A stretch of 10,000 nucleotides of DNA from Candidatus Hydrogenedens sp. Its GTDB lineage: Bacteria; Hydrogenedentota; Hydrogenedentia; Hydrogenedentales; Hydrogenedentaceae. The notes beneath the pieces are model-generated. The model was not told where the DNA came from and did no database searches. It saw nothing but the letters and a program-made list of their open reading frames with translations. The stretch spans positions 1 to 10,000 of the forward strand of contig JAIWNQ010000047.1 in assembly GCA_020216745.1 (NCBI GenBank), in the 5' to 3' direction. Positions 1-7,070 of the stretch are shown piece by piece. Made by a program: the position numbers and the translations under genes. Position 1 is the stretch's first letter. Each line of letters begins with the position of its first letter.

Positions 1-1515
1 TAACGAGTGCTGTTTAAATTCATAATTTTCCCTAAATTCAGGTGAACTGGCTATTTCCCTATCACTCAATAAGGTTCGAGGTTCCTTACTCCCAGGAGGT
101 GAGCTAAACATTATATAATCAGGTTTGCGAGATAAAACATATTTTCCGTCTCCTTTTTCATGACCAGGTGAACCCTTTCCTAATGTTGGAATCTTTCGAT
201 GGGCAATATGTTCATCATTCAATCCTAACATATCAATAACTTTAAGTCGAGAATAATAAGCAACACTACCCGCAGTGTTTGTAGCGATAACAGCATCTGG
301 CGGTGCATTTTCACGGAGCCATAAGCCCACTTCCATCCCTTTTTCTGCTACTGTATCTGAGGTTATTTCTTTATAATATTTACGGTCATTTTGTAATTGC
401 CATACATTAAATGTTGCTATAAGTAAAACAATAATTAGACCTTTTATAACAGACACCTGACTTATTGAAAAGGCATAAGCACAAACCATAATTAGCAATG
501 GAGCAAATGGGGTAAAAAAACGATATGCTGGCATACAATCACCACCAACTGCAATCACATAAAGAATGTTAAGAAACATGGCAAGGCTCATTGAAAAAAC
601 AATAATACCCCTTGTAGGTAAAGATTTGAACTTAATAGACTGGACATAAATAAAAATGGCAAATATTGGCATACAACTAAACAAGAAATCTCGTGTATAG
701 AAAAATCCCCTTTTTAGTTGTTCGAATGTCGAACCAACCTTAACATAAAATGTATTGGGCAATAACCATCCATAATAGGAATATCGCCATATAAAATATG
801 GAACAAAAACAATAGAAAAACCGATAATGATAAGAATTGGAGAAACCCATTTCCTGTCTTTAAATGCGTTTATAATTGAGGCCAATGTTATTACTGGGAA
901 AATAATACCTGCATCTGGACGGGACATCGCTACAAGAGATGTAATAACCCCTATCATAAAATAACCTGCTTTGGAATTAGAATTTCGTGAAACTAACGCA
1001 CCAAACAATAAAAAAACTAAAAAAATCAGAAAAGCAGTCATGGATGTTTCCATACCACTCATAGCCCAGGAAGTAAAAGTTCCAAAAGTTCCGAGCAAAA
1101 TAACACCGACGAGTGAAACAAACCATGATGTACCTACAATAATCTTATGTATCTGTGACATTAAGATAATTGTTGCAAACGTAAATAATGTTCCCAATAT
1201 TTTAGATGTTAAGGGTAAATCCATTCCCAGTTTTTTTAGCCCTGCCAGCAAAACAACCCATAAAAAACATGTATATCCCTCTACATATTCCCCTTCGTTA
1301 TAAACAATTCCTTTTCCCTCTGCAAAATTTTCCGCATATCGAAATGCAATAAAGGCATCATCCAGGGTCCAAGGTTGTAAAAAATAACTATATATTGCCA
1401 CCGAAACAAGAGACATACCCAAAAATAAAAGTATTACTAATTCCTTGAATTCTTGCTCCTCTATTATTATTCGAATTTTCTCTGTCTTCTCTATTAATTT
1501 ATTCACGAGGTCCAT
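1..1515 (-). CDS. AftB-like membrane glycosyltransferase, C-terminus outside window
   Basis: This reading frame is open from an ATG at 1515 to the left edge: 505 codons with no stop, so the C-terminus is missing. The N-terminus is cytoplasmic and charged, followed by a first membrane helix at about residues 26-46. Then comes the hallmark segment with D52-D53, FRYAENFAEGKG (residues 58-69), YNEGEYVEGYT and FLW, typical of polyprenyl-phosphate-sugar-dependent GT-C enzymes annotated as terminal arabinofuranosyltransferase (AftB)-like. Several hydrophobic helices follow, then a soluble part with WLRENAPPDA, IDMLGL and GHEKGDGKYVLSRKPDY, also usual in this family. By analogy it moves a sugar from a lipid carrier on the outer face of the inner membrane; donor and acceptor are unknown. 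The start overlaps the end of pcs by 17 bp and has an AAGG Shine-Dalgarno 9 nt upstream (1525-1528), so the two are probably co-transcribed. Usual GYTNFLW reads GYTCFLW here (C83). Confidence 0.82.
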   Translation of the reverse strand, partial: MDLVNKLIEKTEKIRIIIEEQEFKELVILLFLGMSLVSVAIYSYFLQPWTLDDAFIAFRYAENFAEGKGIVYNEGEYVEGYTCFLWVVLLAGLKKLGMDLPLTSKILGTLFTFATIILMSQIHKIIVGTSWFVSLVGVILLGTFGTFTSWAMSGMETSMTAFLIFLVFLLFGALVSRNSNSKAGYFMIGVITSLVAMSRPDAGIIFPVITLASIINAFKDRKWVSPILIIIGFSIVFVPYFIWRYSYYGWLLPNTFYVKVGSTFEQLKRGFFYTRDFLFSCMPIFAIFIYVQSIKFKSLPTRGIIVFSMSLAMFLNILYVIAVGGDCMPAYRFFTPFAPLLIMVCAYAFSISQVSVIKGLIIVLLIATFNVWQLQNDRKYYKEITSDTVAEKGMEVGLWLRENAPPDAVIATNTAGSVAYYSRLKVIDMLGLNDEHIAHRKIPTLGKGSPGHEKGDGKYVLSRKPDYIMFSSPPGSKEPRTLLSDREIASSPEFRENYEFKQHSL

Positions 1516-2233
1516 TTCTTCTAACCTTCATATATTTATATGTCCAATAAACACTATATCCAAAATAATATGCGACATAAATCAACGAAAGATATATATA
1601 ATTATAATGATTCGGGTACGCACAAAGAGAAAAGAGTATCAATAACGCCCACATTGAAACAAGCAATAAATTCAAAATTCGATACTCACGTGTGCGACTT
1701 GGGTATAAATAACGTATAGGAATAAAAACTCCGATAGTTAAAACAAAAATAACTAAAAAATTAATTTCTTTTGGCAAATCTAACATAAAGATATAAAATA
1801 CCACTATATTCCAATATGAAGGGAATCCTTTAAACCAATTGTCTTCTGTTTTAGCATCCGCTTGGCAAAATTGATAGGCAGAGGATAACGTTATTAAAAC
1901 AGCAGATAATAAATTAAGTTTTTGCGGAACACTGTGAGTTTCATATAAAAAACTTGCGGGCACAATAACATACGTAAAGTAATCAACAATATTATCTAAT
2001 AATGCCCCATCAAAATGTGGAAGAACTTCTTTCACTTTACATGCTCTCGCAAATAAACCATCAATTGAATCTATAAATACAGATATAGCCATCCAATAAA
2101 AAGCCAATAGCCATTCATGCCTTCCTATTGCAATAATTGCCAGAAAACCAAACACGGCACCCATTGCAGTAAACAAATGTATTGTCCATGCAAATATATA
2201 TCTTGTAAACTGGATATTTTCAAACCTTTTCAT
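1499..2233 (-). CDS. pcs: Phosphatidylcholine synthase (CDP-diacylglycerol:choline)
   Basis: This integral inner-membrane enzyme of 244 aa belongs to the CDP-alcohol phosphatidyltransferase family. Pcs condenses CDP-diacylglycerol with choline to give phosphatidylcholine and CMP in one step. The catalytic motif is complete: D55, D58-G59, A62-R63, G76, D80 and D84. The gap between R63 and G76 is 12 residues, the longer spacing found in Pcs; most CDP-alcohol transferases have 8. Other Pcs-like segments are KVKEVLP (66-72), LLDNIVDYFTYV (78-89), and FKGFPSYWNIVVFY in the second half. I count about eight hydrophobic stretches, and the length matches rhizobial Pcs. The start is ATG with an AAGGG Shine-Dalgarno 8 nt upstream (2242-2246). 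The gene lies 23 bp behind an MFS transporter and overlaps the next gene by 17 bp. Phosphatidylserine or phosphatidylglycerophosphate synthase is much less likely because of the motif spacing. Confidence 0.9.
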   Translation of the reverse strand: MKRFENIQFTRYIFAWTIHLFTAMGAVFGFLAIIAIGRHEWLLAFYWMAISVFIDSIDGLFARACKVKEVLPHFDGALLDNIVDYFTYVIVPASFLYETHSVPQKLNLLSAVLITLSSAYQFCQADAKTEDNWFKGFPSYWNIVVFYIFMLDLPKEINFLVIFVLTIGVFIPIRYLYPSRTREYRILNLLLVSMWALLILFSLCAYPNHYNYIYLSLIYVAYYFGYSVYWTYKYMKVRRNGPRE

Positions 2234-2256
2234 AAAAATATCCCTTAAATAATTCT

Positions 2257-3540
2257 TTACTTATTTTCTGATTTACAAGCACTATCCCTATATTTATATT
2301 GTGCTTTTTTTTGTAAATAGTCAAAAATAAAAATCTCAATAAAAATAACCAACACAATCAGAAATATTATAATTTTATATGATAATCTCACACCATATTT
2401 TTCGACAAGGGAACCAAATATAAGACTTCCAACTACACCACCTAATCCAATTAATCCCTCATTAATAGATGCCCTACGATGTCTAAGCTTTGGATTATGC
2501 ACGCTATAATAGGTGCTTGCAAAAAATGTTAGTCCATGATTAGCCCCTATAATTGCAAAAGCGATACATATTAAAATAATACTTTTAGTTTCAGAGAGAA
2601 GAAGAAAGAATAAAGCACAAACCGCCTGAGAAACAATTAAAATAGATAGTCGATATCTCCAAAATTGGGTCCATGCAAATAACAAAAAAATACCTGCGGT
2701 GGCAAATGCCATCATCGCAGATGGCCAGGAAAACTTTGTTGCTGGGTCTGTTTGTAATAGAGCAGACGGAATACTTTCAAATAAAAACCTCAATTCCCCT
2801 TGAGCAACCATCTGCTTCAAATGTTCCGCATAAGTCGACCTTGGAATAATTGTCATTAAATTTGCTAAAAAAACTCCTAACCAATAGGGATACAAATAAA
2901 TACCATTATTTTCCATTTCTACACTTTTATCTCGGGAAGTGTCTTCTGCTTCTTGAGGTATAGGATGATACTTACTTGCATCTGGAATAATCATAAGTAA
3001 AATAAATGAAAAAAGACTTACACAAAAAACCAAGATAAAGGGAGCCCTATAATCAAAATCGTAAAGAGGACCTGAGATTAATGGACTCATAGTAAAACCC
3101 AGACTCCATAACATATTAAATATAGCAAGATTTCTCTGCCTTTTATATTCATTCGGTTCTGTACCAACCCATGCATAAAAAGCGGGCCAGGAAAGCGCCA
3201 TACCGATAAATGAGAATATTGAACATAAATATAATGTAAATTTATTAGGAATAAAAGGAAATAGCGGATAAGCAAAGGTAAAAATAATAACTCCCCAACG
3301 TGCCCAAAACAATATATTTTTTGACTCACCTACTATCCTTGACATTATTAGACATGCGATTGTATAGGTTGCCATTTGAACAGCAAAAACATTTCCAGAT
3401 AAAGCGGTATTTCCAGATGGAATATGTTCAAGTATTAAAAATGGCAAGGCGACAATCCCAGCCATGATTGCAAAATCCACCAAAAAACCTACAAGGCATA
3501 ATAAAGAAAATGAAACTGTGCTCTTTTTCAACATAAGCAT
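2257..3540 (-). CDS. MFS transporter, substrate unknown
   Basis: This 427-aa protein has about twelve hydrophobic segments in two halves, the usual size and layout of a major facilitator superfamily permease. The halves are separated by a hydrophilic stretch at about residues 190-215, rich in charged residues. A second polar segment at about residues 235-265 probably forms an extracytoplasmic loop after TM7. The loop-2/3 signature of MFS is poorly preserved in the first half (around SRIVGESKN), while the second half has a recognisable GSLVEKYGVRLSYK. The substrate cannot be read from the sequence. The start is ATG at 3540; a second ATG two codons in (3534) is equally possible, and the ribosome binding site is weak (GAAAG, about 9 nt upstream). 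It precedes pcs by 23 bp, so the two are probably co-transcribed; import of choline or another envelope precursor is a guess from context only. Confidence 0.8.
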   Translation of the reverse strand: MLMLKKSTVSFSLLCLVGFLVDFAIMAGIVALPFLILEHIPSGNTALSGNVFAVQMATYTIACLIMSRIVGESKNILFWARWGVIIFTFAYPLFPFIPNKFTLYLCSIFSFIGMALSWPAFYAWVGTEPNEYKRQRNLAIFNMLWSLGFTMSPLISGPLYDFDYRAPFILVFCVSLFSFILLMIIPDASKYHPIPQEAEDTSRDKSVEMENNGIYLYPYWLGVFLANLMTIIPRSTYAEHLKQMVAQGELRFLFESIPSALLQTDPATKFSWPSAMMAFATAGIFLLFAWTQFWRYRLSILIVSQAVCALFFLLLSETKSIILICIAFAIIGANHGLTFFASTYYSVHNPKLRHRRASINEGLIGLGGVVGSLIFGSLVEKYGVRLSYKIIIFLIVLVIFIEIFIFDYLQKKAQYKYRDSACKSENK

Positions 3541-3544
3541 ACCA

Positions 3545-3644
3545 TATCTTTCTATATTCTGAAGATAAATAAATTATGGGATTATCATGTATATGAAAAG
3601 ATTAGTGCAAATTATTAAGATAGAAAGTCAAGAAATAGTTGCAT
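3545..3644 (-). other. Intergenic spacer before MFS gene
   Basis: This AT-rich spacer between the ABC permease stop and the MFS start contains no open reading frame and no GC-rich hairpin with a T-run. Transcription could therefore read through from the efflux genes into the MFS-pcs genes. The weak promoter candidate inside it is listed separately. Confidence 0.5.
3581..3610 (-). promoter_or_regulatory. Weak candidate sigma70-type promoter for MFS-pcs-GT genes
   Basis: On the minus strand, GATAAT (3581-3586) matches five of six bases of the -10 consensus and lies 18 nt downstream of TTGCAC (3605-3610), a poor -35 match. A better -35 (TTGACT, 3626-3631) lies further upstream but has only a weak -10 (ACTAAT) at 19 nt spacing. 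Such AT-rich sequence gives chance matches, so this is suggestive only. Confidence 0.25.
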
Positions 3645-4772
3645 TTATCCAACCGTTTTGTGGAATCGGAACGAAGCAATAACGATGATAATAATTCCCA
3701 TTATTCCAAGTATAGCACCGTTATGCCATAAGTCCCAAAAACCAGCATTACGAAGAATAATACCTCGTAAGATGCGAATAAAATATGTTGCTGGGACAAC
3801 TTGTCCAATCCAATAAATCACTCGGGGCATTGTTTCTTGAGGAAACATAAAACCTGACAGTAAGAATGAGGGAAGCAAGATAACGAAAGAAATTTGAAGG
3901 GCTTGAATCTGGTTTTGGGAAAAAGTAGAAACCAGTAAACCCATTCCTAATGTTGTGAAAAGGAAAATAATCGCAAAAAAAGAAAGTAATAATAGACTTC
4001 CTGCAATAGGAACTTGGAATAAAAACCTCATCAAAAAAAGAACCGAGATTGTTTCACAAATTCCAACTCCTAAAAATGGCACCAGTTTCCCAAGCATTAA
4101 ACCGAATCTTGATACTGGGGTAACGACCAATTGCTCCAATGTTCGTTGTTCTTTCTCCCGAACAACTGCAAAGGAAGTAAGTAGCATTACTATAACCTGA
4201 AGGATGACCCCAATTAATCCAGGTATCATAAAATTGGCTGTACGCATGTCGGGATTAAACAAAACACGTGGACGCATATCAATCGGAAATTGAGACGGTA
4301 AAGAGTTCGTTTTACTCAATATTTTTATTGATGCACGCAATCCTATCGCATTACTGACGTTTAAAGCCTGCATAGCGACGGTTGAATCACTCCCATCAAT
4401 AAGAATTTGGACATCAACATGTTCATTCTTCAGTATTCTATCTGTGTAGTAAGGAGGAATATGTATTCCTACCCTTATATATCCTCTTCTCAAAGCAGAT
4501 GCCATTTCCTCCTCAGAATTACAAATATATACAATATCGAAATACCCCGAATTTACAAATTGGTCCAGTAAATTCCGACTCTCAATTCTCTTGTCTTGGT
4601 TTAACACCCCAGTTTTAATGTTTTTTATATCTAAATTTACAGCGAAGCCAAATATAACTAATTCTAAGCCTGGAATGACTAACATTAAAAATAGACTACG
4701 AGGGTCTCTTACTATGTGTCTTGTCTCTTTATACACAATTGCAAAAAAGCCCTGTAGCATATTATTTTCCAT
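3645..4772 (-). CDS. ABC-2 type transporter permease (YhhJ/YbhR-like)
   Basis: This 375-aa membrane subunit of an ABC exporter has the standard ABC-2 fold. A short cytoplasmic N-terminus with KETRHIVRDPRS (15-26) precedes TM1 (about 27-46). A large extracytoplasmic domain follows (about 47-178), then five membrane segments (about 182-370). The cytoplasmic loop after TM2 has the family signature REKEQRTLEQLVVTP (205-219). The C-terminal half contains the usual FLLSGFMFPQETMP (303-316) and PATYFIRILRGI. Length and motifs match the YhhJ/YbhR/YbhS permeases that work with a HlyD-type adaptor. Only one permease gene is present, so it probably homodimerises, whereas E. coli ybhGFSR has two. The gene overlaps the ATPase by 11 bp (4762-4772). 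An ATG four codons downstream (4760) has a GGA-type ribosome binding site and could be the true start. Substrate unknown; drugs, lipids or envelope components are all possible. Confidence 0.9.
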   Translation of the reverse strand: MENNMLQGFFAIVYKETRHIVRDPRSLFLMLVIPGLELVIFGFAVNLDIKNIKTGVLNQDKRIESRNLLDQFVNSGYFDIVYICNSEEEMASALRRGYIRVGIHIPPYYTDRILKNEHVDVQILIDGSDSTVAMQALNVSNAIGLRASIKILSKTNSLPSQFPIDMRPRVLFNPDMRTANFMIPGLIGVILQVIVMLLTSFAVVREKEQRTLEQLVVTPVSRFGLMLGKLVPFLGVGICETISVLFLMRFLFQVPIAGSLLLLSFFAIIFLFTTLGMGLLVSTFSQNQIQALQISFVILLPSFLLSGFMFPQETMPRVIYWIGQVVPATYFIRILRGIILRNAGFWDLWHNGAILGIMGIIIIVIASFRFHKTVG

Positions 4773-5748
4773 ATGAACGGGTTAAACTTACAAAAACATC
4801 TTCAAGTGTTGGAGGTACTAATCTAAGTGATTGAATATGAAATCCTTTTTTTTGAATTGATTGTTGAAGTTCCTCGTCATAACCTTGCTTAATAAGGATA
4901 TGTATAACATCTGAAAACATTGTTGCATCATGTACATAATCCATTTTTAATAACTCTCGCATGGCTTCAGTAAGATGGTCTATACGAAGTTCATATCTCT
5001 GATAACCTTCTGGAGTAACTCGAGGCATCCTTTTCAAGTCCTCAGGGGTCCCATATGCAATAAGTTTTGAAAAATAGATATAGCCCAAATGAGAACATCG
5101 TTCCGCCTCATCCATATAATGTGTAGTAACAAAAAAGGTAGTTCCACGGGCTGATAAGTCAAAAAGTAAATTCCACAAGTCACGCCTCGCCACAGGGTCA
5201 ATACCCGCAGTAGGTTCATCGAAAAATAATAATTTTGGTTTGTGCACCAACGCACATGCCAAAGCCAATCGTTGTTTCCAACCTCCTGATAGAGCCCCTG
5301 ACAAATAATTTAAATAAGGTTTTATATCTACAATATTAACAACCTCATCAATAGATTCTTTTCTGTGCTTCCTCGGGATACCATATATTTGTGCATAAAA
5401 ATTCAAATTCTCATAAACAGTAAGGTCAGAATATAAACTAAATTGCTGAGACATATATCCAATAGATTTTTTGATTTCCTCACTTTCAGAAACAATGTTA
5501 TATCCCAATACGTAAGCGTCACCCGATGTGGGGCGTAATATCCCGCATAGCATACGAATCAATGTCGTTTTTCCTGAACCATTCGGTCCTAATAATCCAA
5601 AGATATCCCGTTCTCGTACTGTTAGAGATACATGGTCAACAGCAATATAAGTACCGAACATTCGTGTTAAATCGTTTACCTGTATTACTGCAGAAGGAGT
5701 ATGATTGGTAATGGAATTTTCTTCTATAGTTGTCATAGTCATATTCAT
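4762..5748 (-). CDS. ABC transporter ATP-binding protein
   Basis: This 328-aa cytoplasmic ATPase powers the neighbouring ABC-2 permease. All nucleotide-binding elements are intact: Walker A GPNGSGKT (54-61), Q-loop Q101-Q102, signature LSGGWKQ (153-159), Walker B LLFFDEP (173-179), D-loop GIDP (182-185) and switch histidine H210. The signature has W-K where many families have Q-x. The C-terminal 90 residues after the core resemble the extra domain of the YbhF/DrrA-type export ATPases, ending in PPTLEDVFVSLT, a common terminal motif of this group. There is a single ATPase domain, unlike the two fused domains of E. coli YhiH or YbhF. The start shares an ATGA with the stop of the HlyD gene (5745-5748) and no Shine-Dalgarno is visible, which fits translational coupling. 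In-frame ATGs at codons 3 and 5 are alternatives. Substrate unknown. Confidence 0.93.
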   Translation of the reverse strand: MNMTMTTIEENSITNHTPSAVIQVNDLTRMFGTYIAVDHVSLTVRERDIFGLLGPNGSGKTTLIRMLCGILRPTSGDAYVLGYNIVSESEEIKKSIGYMSQQFSLYSDLTVYENLNFYAQIYGIPRKHRKESIDEVVNIVDIKPYLNYLSGALSGGWKQRLALACALVHKPKLLFFDEPTAGIDPVARRDLWNLLFDLSARGTTFFVTTHYMDEAERCSHLGYIYFSKLIAYGTPEDLKRMPRVTPEGYQRYELRIDHLTEAMRELLKMDYVHDATMFSDVIHILIKQGYDEELQQSIQKKGFHIQSLRLVPPTLEDVFVSLTRSYGK

Positions 5749-6878
5749 TTTGTCAATGGAATTTTTACTGTAGCGGTCATTCCTGCTCGTAGTCTTCCAT
5801 TATAGGAAGTTAATGCCAATTTTACAGCGAATACCTGCTGTATCCGTTCTTCTTGTGTTTGTAGATTTCGTGGGGTAAATTCACCTTCTGAAGCAATATA
5901 TATAACCTTTCCAGAAAATTCCTCTTCTCCATAAGCATCGGTTCGAAAATTTAAAACTTGCCCTACGGACAAATACCCCAAGACATAAGCAGGAACATAT
6001 ATAAACATTTCCAAATCATCAGGATTAACTATTCTTATACACGCCCCTGGGGGGATTATGTTTCCCTCTCGGACCGAAATTGATTCAACAATTCCATCAA
6101 TAGGTGATGTTACTAAACACTCCTTTAATATTGTTTCCATTCTTGCAAGTTCCGCTCTGGCGGATTCCAGGGCAGATTCTGCAGAACGAATATCTTCAAT
6201 TCGGGGCCCACGTTTCACCTCATCAAGAATGGCTAAAGTTCTTTCCCAGTTGGATTTTGCCGCTTCTATCTCTTCGTCTCGTGCTCCTTTTTGAAGTTGT
6301 TTATATTTTTCTTCTGCAACACGGTATTCAGCTTGAACCTTTTCGTAGAGTATCTTTGTTTGTTCCCATTCTTTTTTCGATATAGCCCCTTCATTATATA
6401 AACGTTCTGCTCGTTCATAATCTTTTTTTGCTATTTCATAAGTAGCTTGAGCAGAATCCAAGGCTGCTTTTGCAGATTTTTTATCTTCTTCCCTTGCTCC
6501 AGCAAGTAATAATTTATACTGTGCCTCTGCGGAAGCCACTGCTTTTTCCGCCTGACGAAGTTCCTCTTCTGTTGCCCCTTTTTTTAATTTTTCTACTAAA
6601 GCTTCTGCACGTTTTACACCCGCCAATGCGGATTGGTACATTGACTCTTGCTGAGCACAATCAAACTGAATTAATGATTGGTCTTTTTTTACCGTATCCC
6701 CTTCGTTTACGTAAATTTTAATAATACGTCCACCTATTGTCGAGCCAGGGGTATGTACTTTGCACTCTATTTGGCCAGAAACTATAAAAATGTCTTTTCT
6801 CGGATTTTCACATGATTGAATAAATAAAAATAATATAGCAATAAAAAAATAACCAATATAATAATTATTAAATTTCAT
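5745..6878 (-). CDS. HlyD-family efflux adaptor lipoprotein (YbhG-like)
   Basis: This periplasmic adaptor links the inner-membrane ABC exporter to an outer-membrane channel. From the ATG at 6878 it is 377 aa. It starts with a hydrophobic stretch ending in a lipobox-like FIQSC; C23 would be lipidated. A biotinyl-lipoyl half (about 35-75) with PGSTIGGRI and VNEGDTV precedes a long alpha-helical hairpin (about 78-255), then the second lipoyl half with SPIDGIVES and REGN. A beta-barrel domain follows, with EGEFTPRNLQTQEERIQQVFAV (331-352), close to YbhG. The hairpin has four imperfect repeats starting GATEEELRQA (101), GAREEDKKSA (127), GARDEEIEAA (198) and GPRIEDIRSA (224). A TTG at 6908 would add ten residues before the signal peptide, but ATG places the lipobox better. 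The TGA stop overlaps the ATPase ATG. No outer-membrane TolC partner is present in the window. Confidence 0.9.
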   Translation of the reverse strand: MKFNNYYIGYFFIAILFLFIQSCENPRKDIFIVSGQIECKVHTPGSTIGGRIIKIYVNEGDTVKKDQSLIQFDCAQQESMYQSALAGVKRAEALVEKLKKGATEEELRQAEKAVASAEAQYKLLLAGAREEDKKSAKAALDSAQATYEIAKKDYERAERLYNEGAISKKEWEQTKILYEKVQAEYRVAEEKYKQLQKGARDEEIEAAKSNWERTLAILDEVKRGPRIEDIRSAESALESARAELARMETILKECLVTSPIDGIVESISVREGNIIPPGACIRIVNPDDLEMFIYVPAYVLGYLSVGQVLNFRTDAYGEEEFSGKVIYIASEGEFTPRNLQTQEERIQQVFAVKLALTSYNGRLRAGMTATVKIPLTK

Positions 6879-6949
6879 CTCTTTGCCAACATATAAATGT
6901 AATCTCAATTTTTATAAAACATTCTTTTCTTCTAATATTTTGATGATTA

Positions 6950-6979
6950 ATATTAATTGTTTTAACTATAATTTTTCAA
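6950..6979 (-). promoter_or_regulatory. Candidate promoter for the HlyD-ABC efflux operon
   Basis: On the minus strand, TTGAAA (6974-6979) matches five of six bases of the -35 consensus. It is followed by ATTAAT (6952-6957) at 16 nt or TAATAT (6950-6955) at 18 nt, each four of six for -10. The site lies about 75 nt upstream of the ATG at 6878. The sequence is AT-rich so chance matches are likely, but the inverted repeat overlapping it raises interest. Confidence 0.3.
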
Positions 6980-6985
6980 ACAATT
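6955..6985. repeat. 8-bp inverted repeat, possible operator
   Basis: AATTGTTT (6955-6962) and AAACAATT (6978-6985) are exact inverted copies separated by 15 bp. The arms straddle the candidate promoter, with one arm touching the -35 element and the other touching the -10 element. This arrangement is compatible with a repressor operator, but no regulator gene is in the window and an AT-rich repeat of this size can occur by chance. A hairpin role as terminator of lpxC-fabZ is unlikely because the stem is AT-rich and has a 15-nt loop. Confidence 0.3.
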
Positions 6986-7070
6986 TATGAAAAACCAATC
7001 TCTCTTTATGATTATTAACAGAACTCAGTCACCCTCATTTATAGTTTATAAAAATAAAAATGGAAAATAT

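Larger units (their letters stand above)
6909..7070 (-). other. Intergenic spacer between lpxC-fabZ and efflux operon
   Basis: This 162-bp, very AT-rich gap holds no convincing open reading frame and no GC-rich terminator hairpin. It occupies the place where lpxA follows fabZ or lpxC-fabZ in many genomes, and no lpxA remnant is recognisable. It contains the candidate promoter and the inverted repeat listed separately. Confidence 0.6.

Noticed and set aside
971..1303. Plus-strand open frame of 110 codons
   Set aside because: It lies opposite the glycosyltransferase, whose protein motifs are clear; the translated sequence has low-complexity Lys/Asn/Ile content and no recognisable domain.
6879..6908. 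TTG start for the HlyD gene ten codons upstream of the ATG
   Set aside because: It has no good ribosome binding site and would place a hydrophilic extension in front of the lipoprotein signal peptide; the ATG at 6878 is preferred.
6990..7070. Possible terminator after lpxC-fabZ
   Set aside because: The only nearby stem (TTTATA/TATAAA) is short, AT-only and not followed by a proper T-run, so I do not call a terminator.
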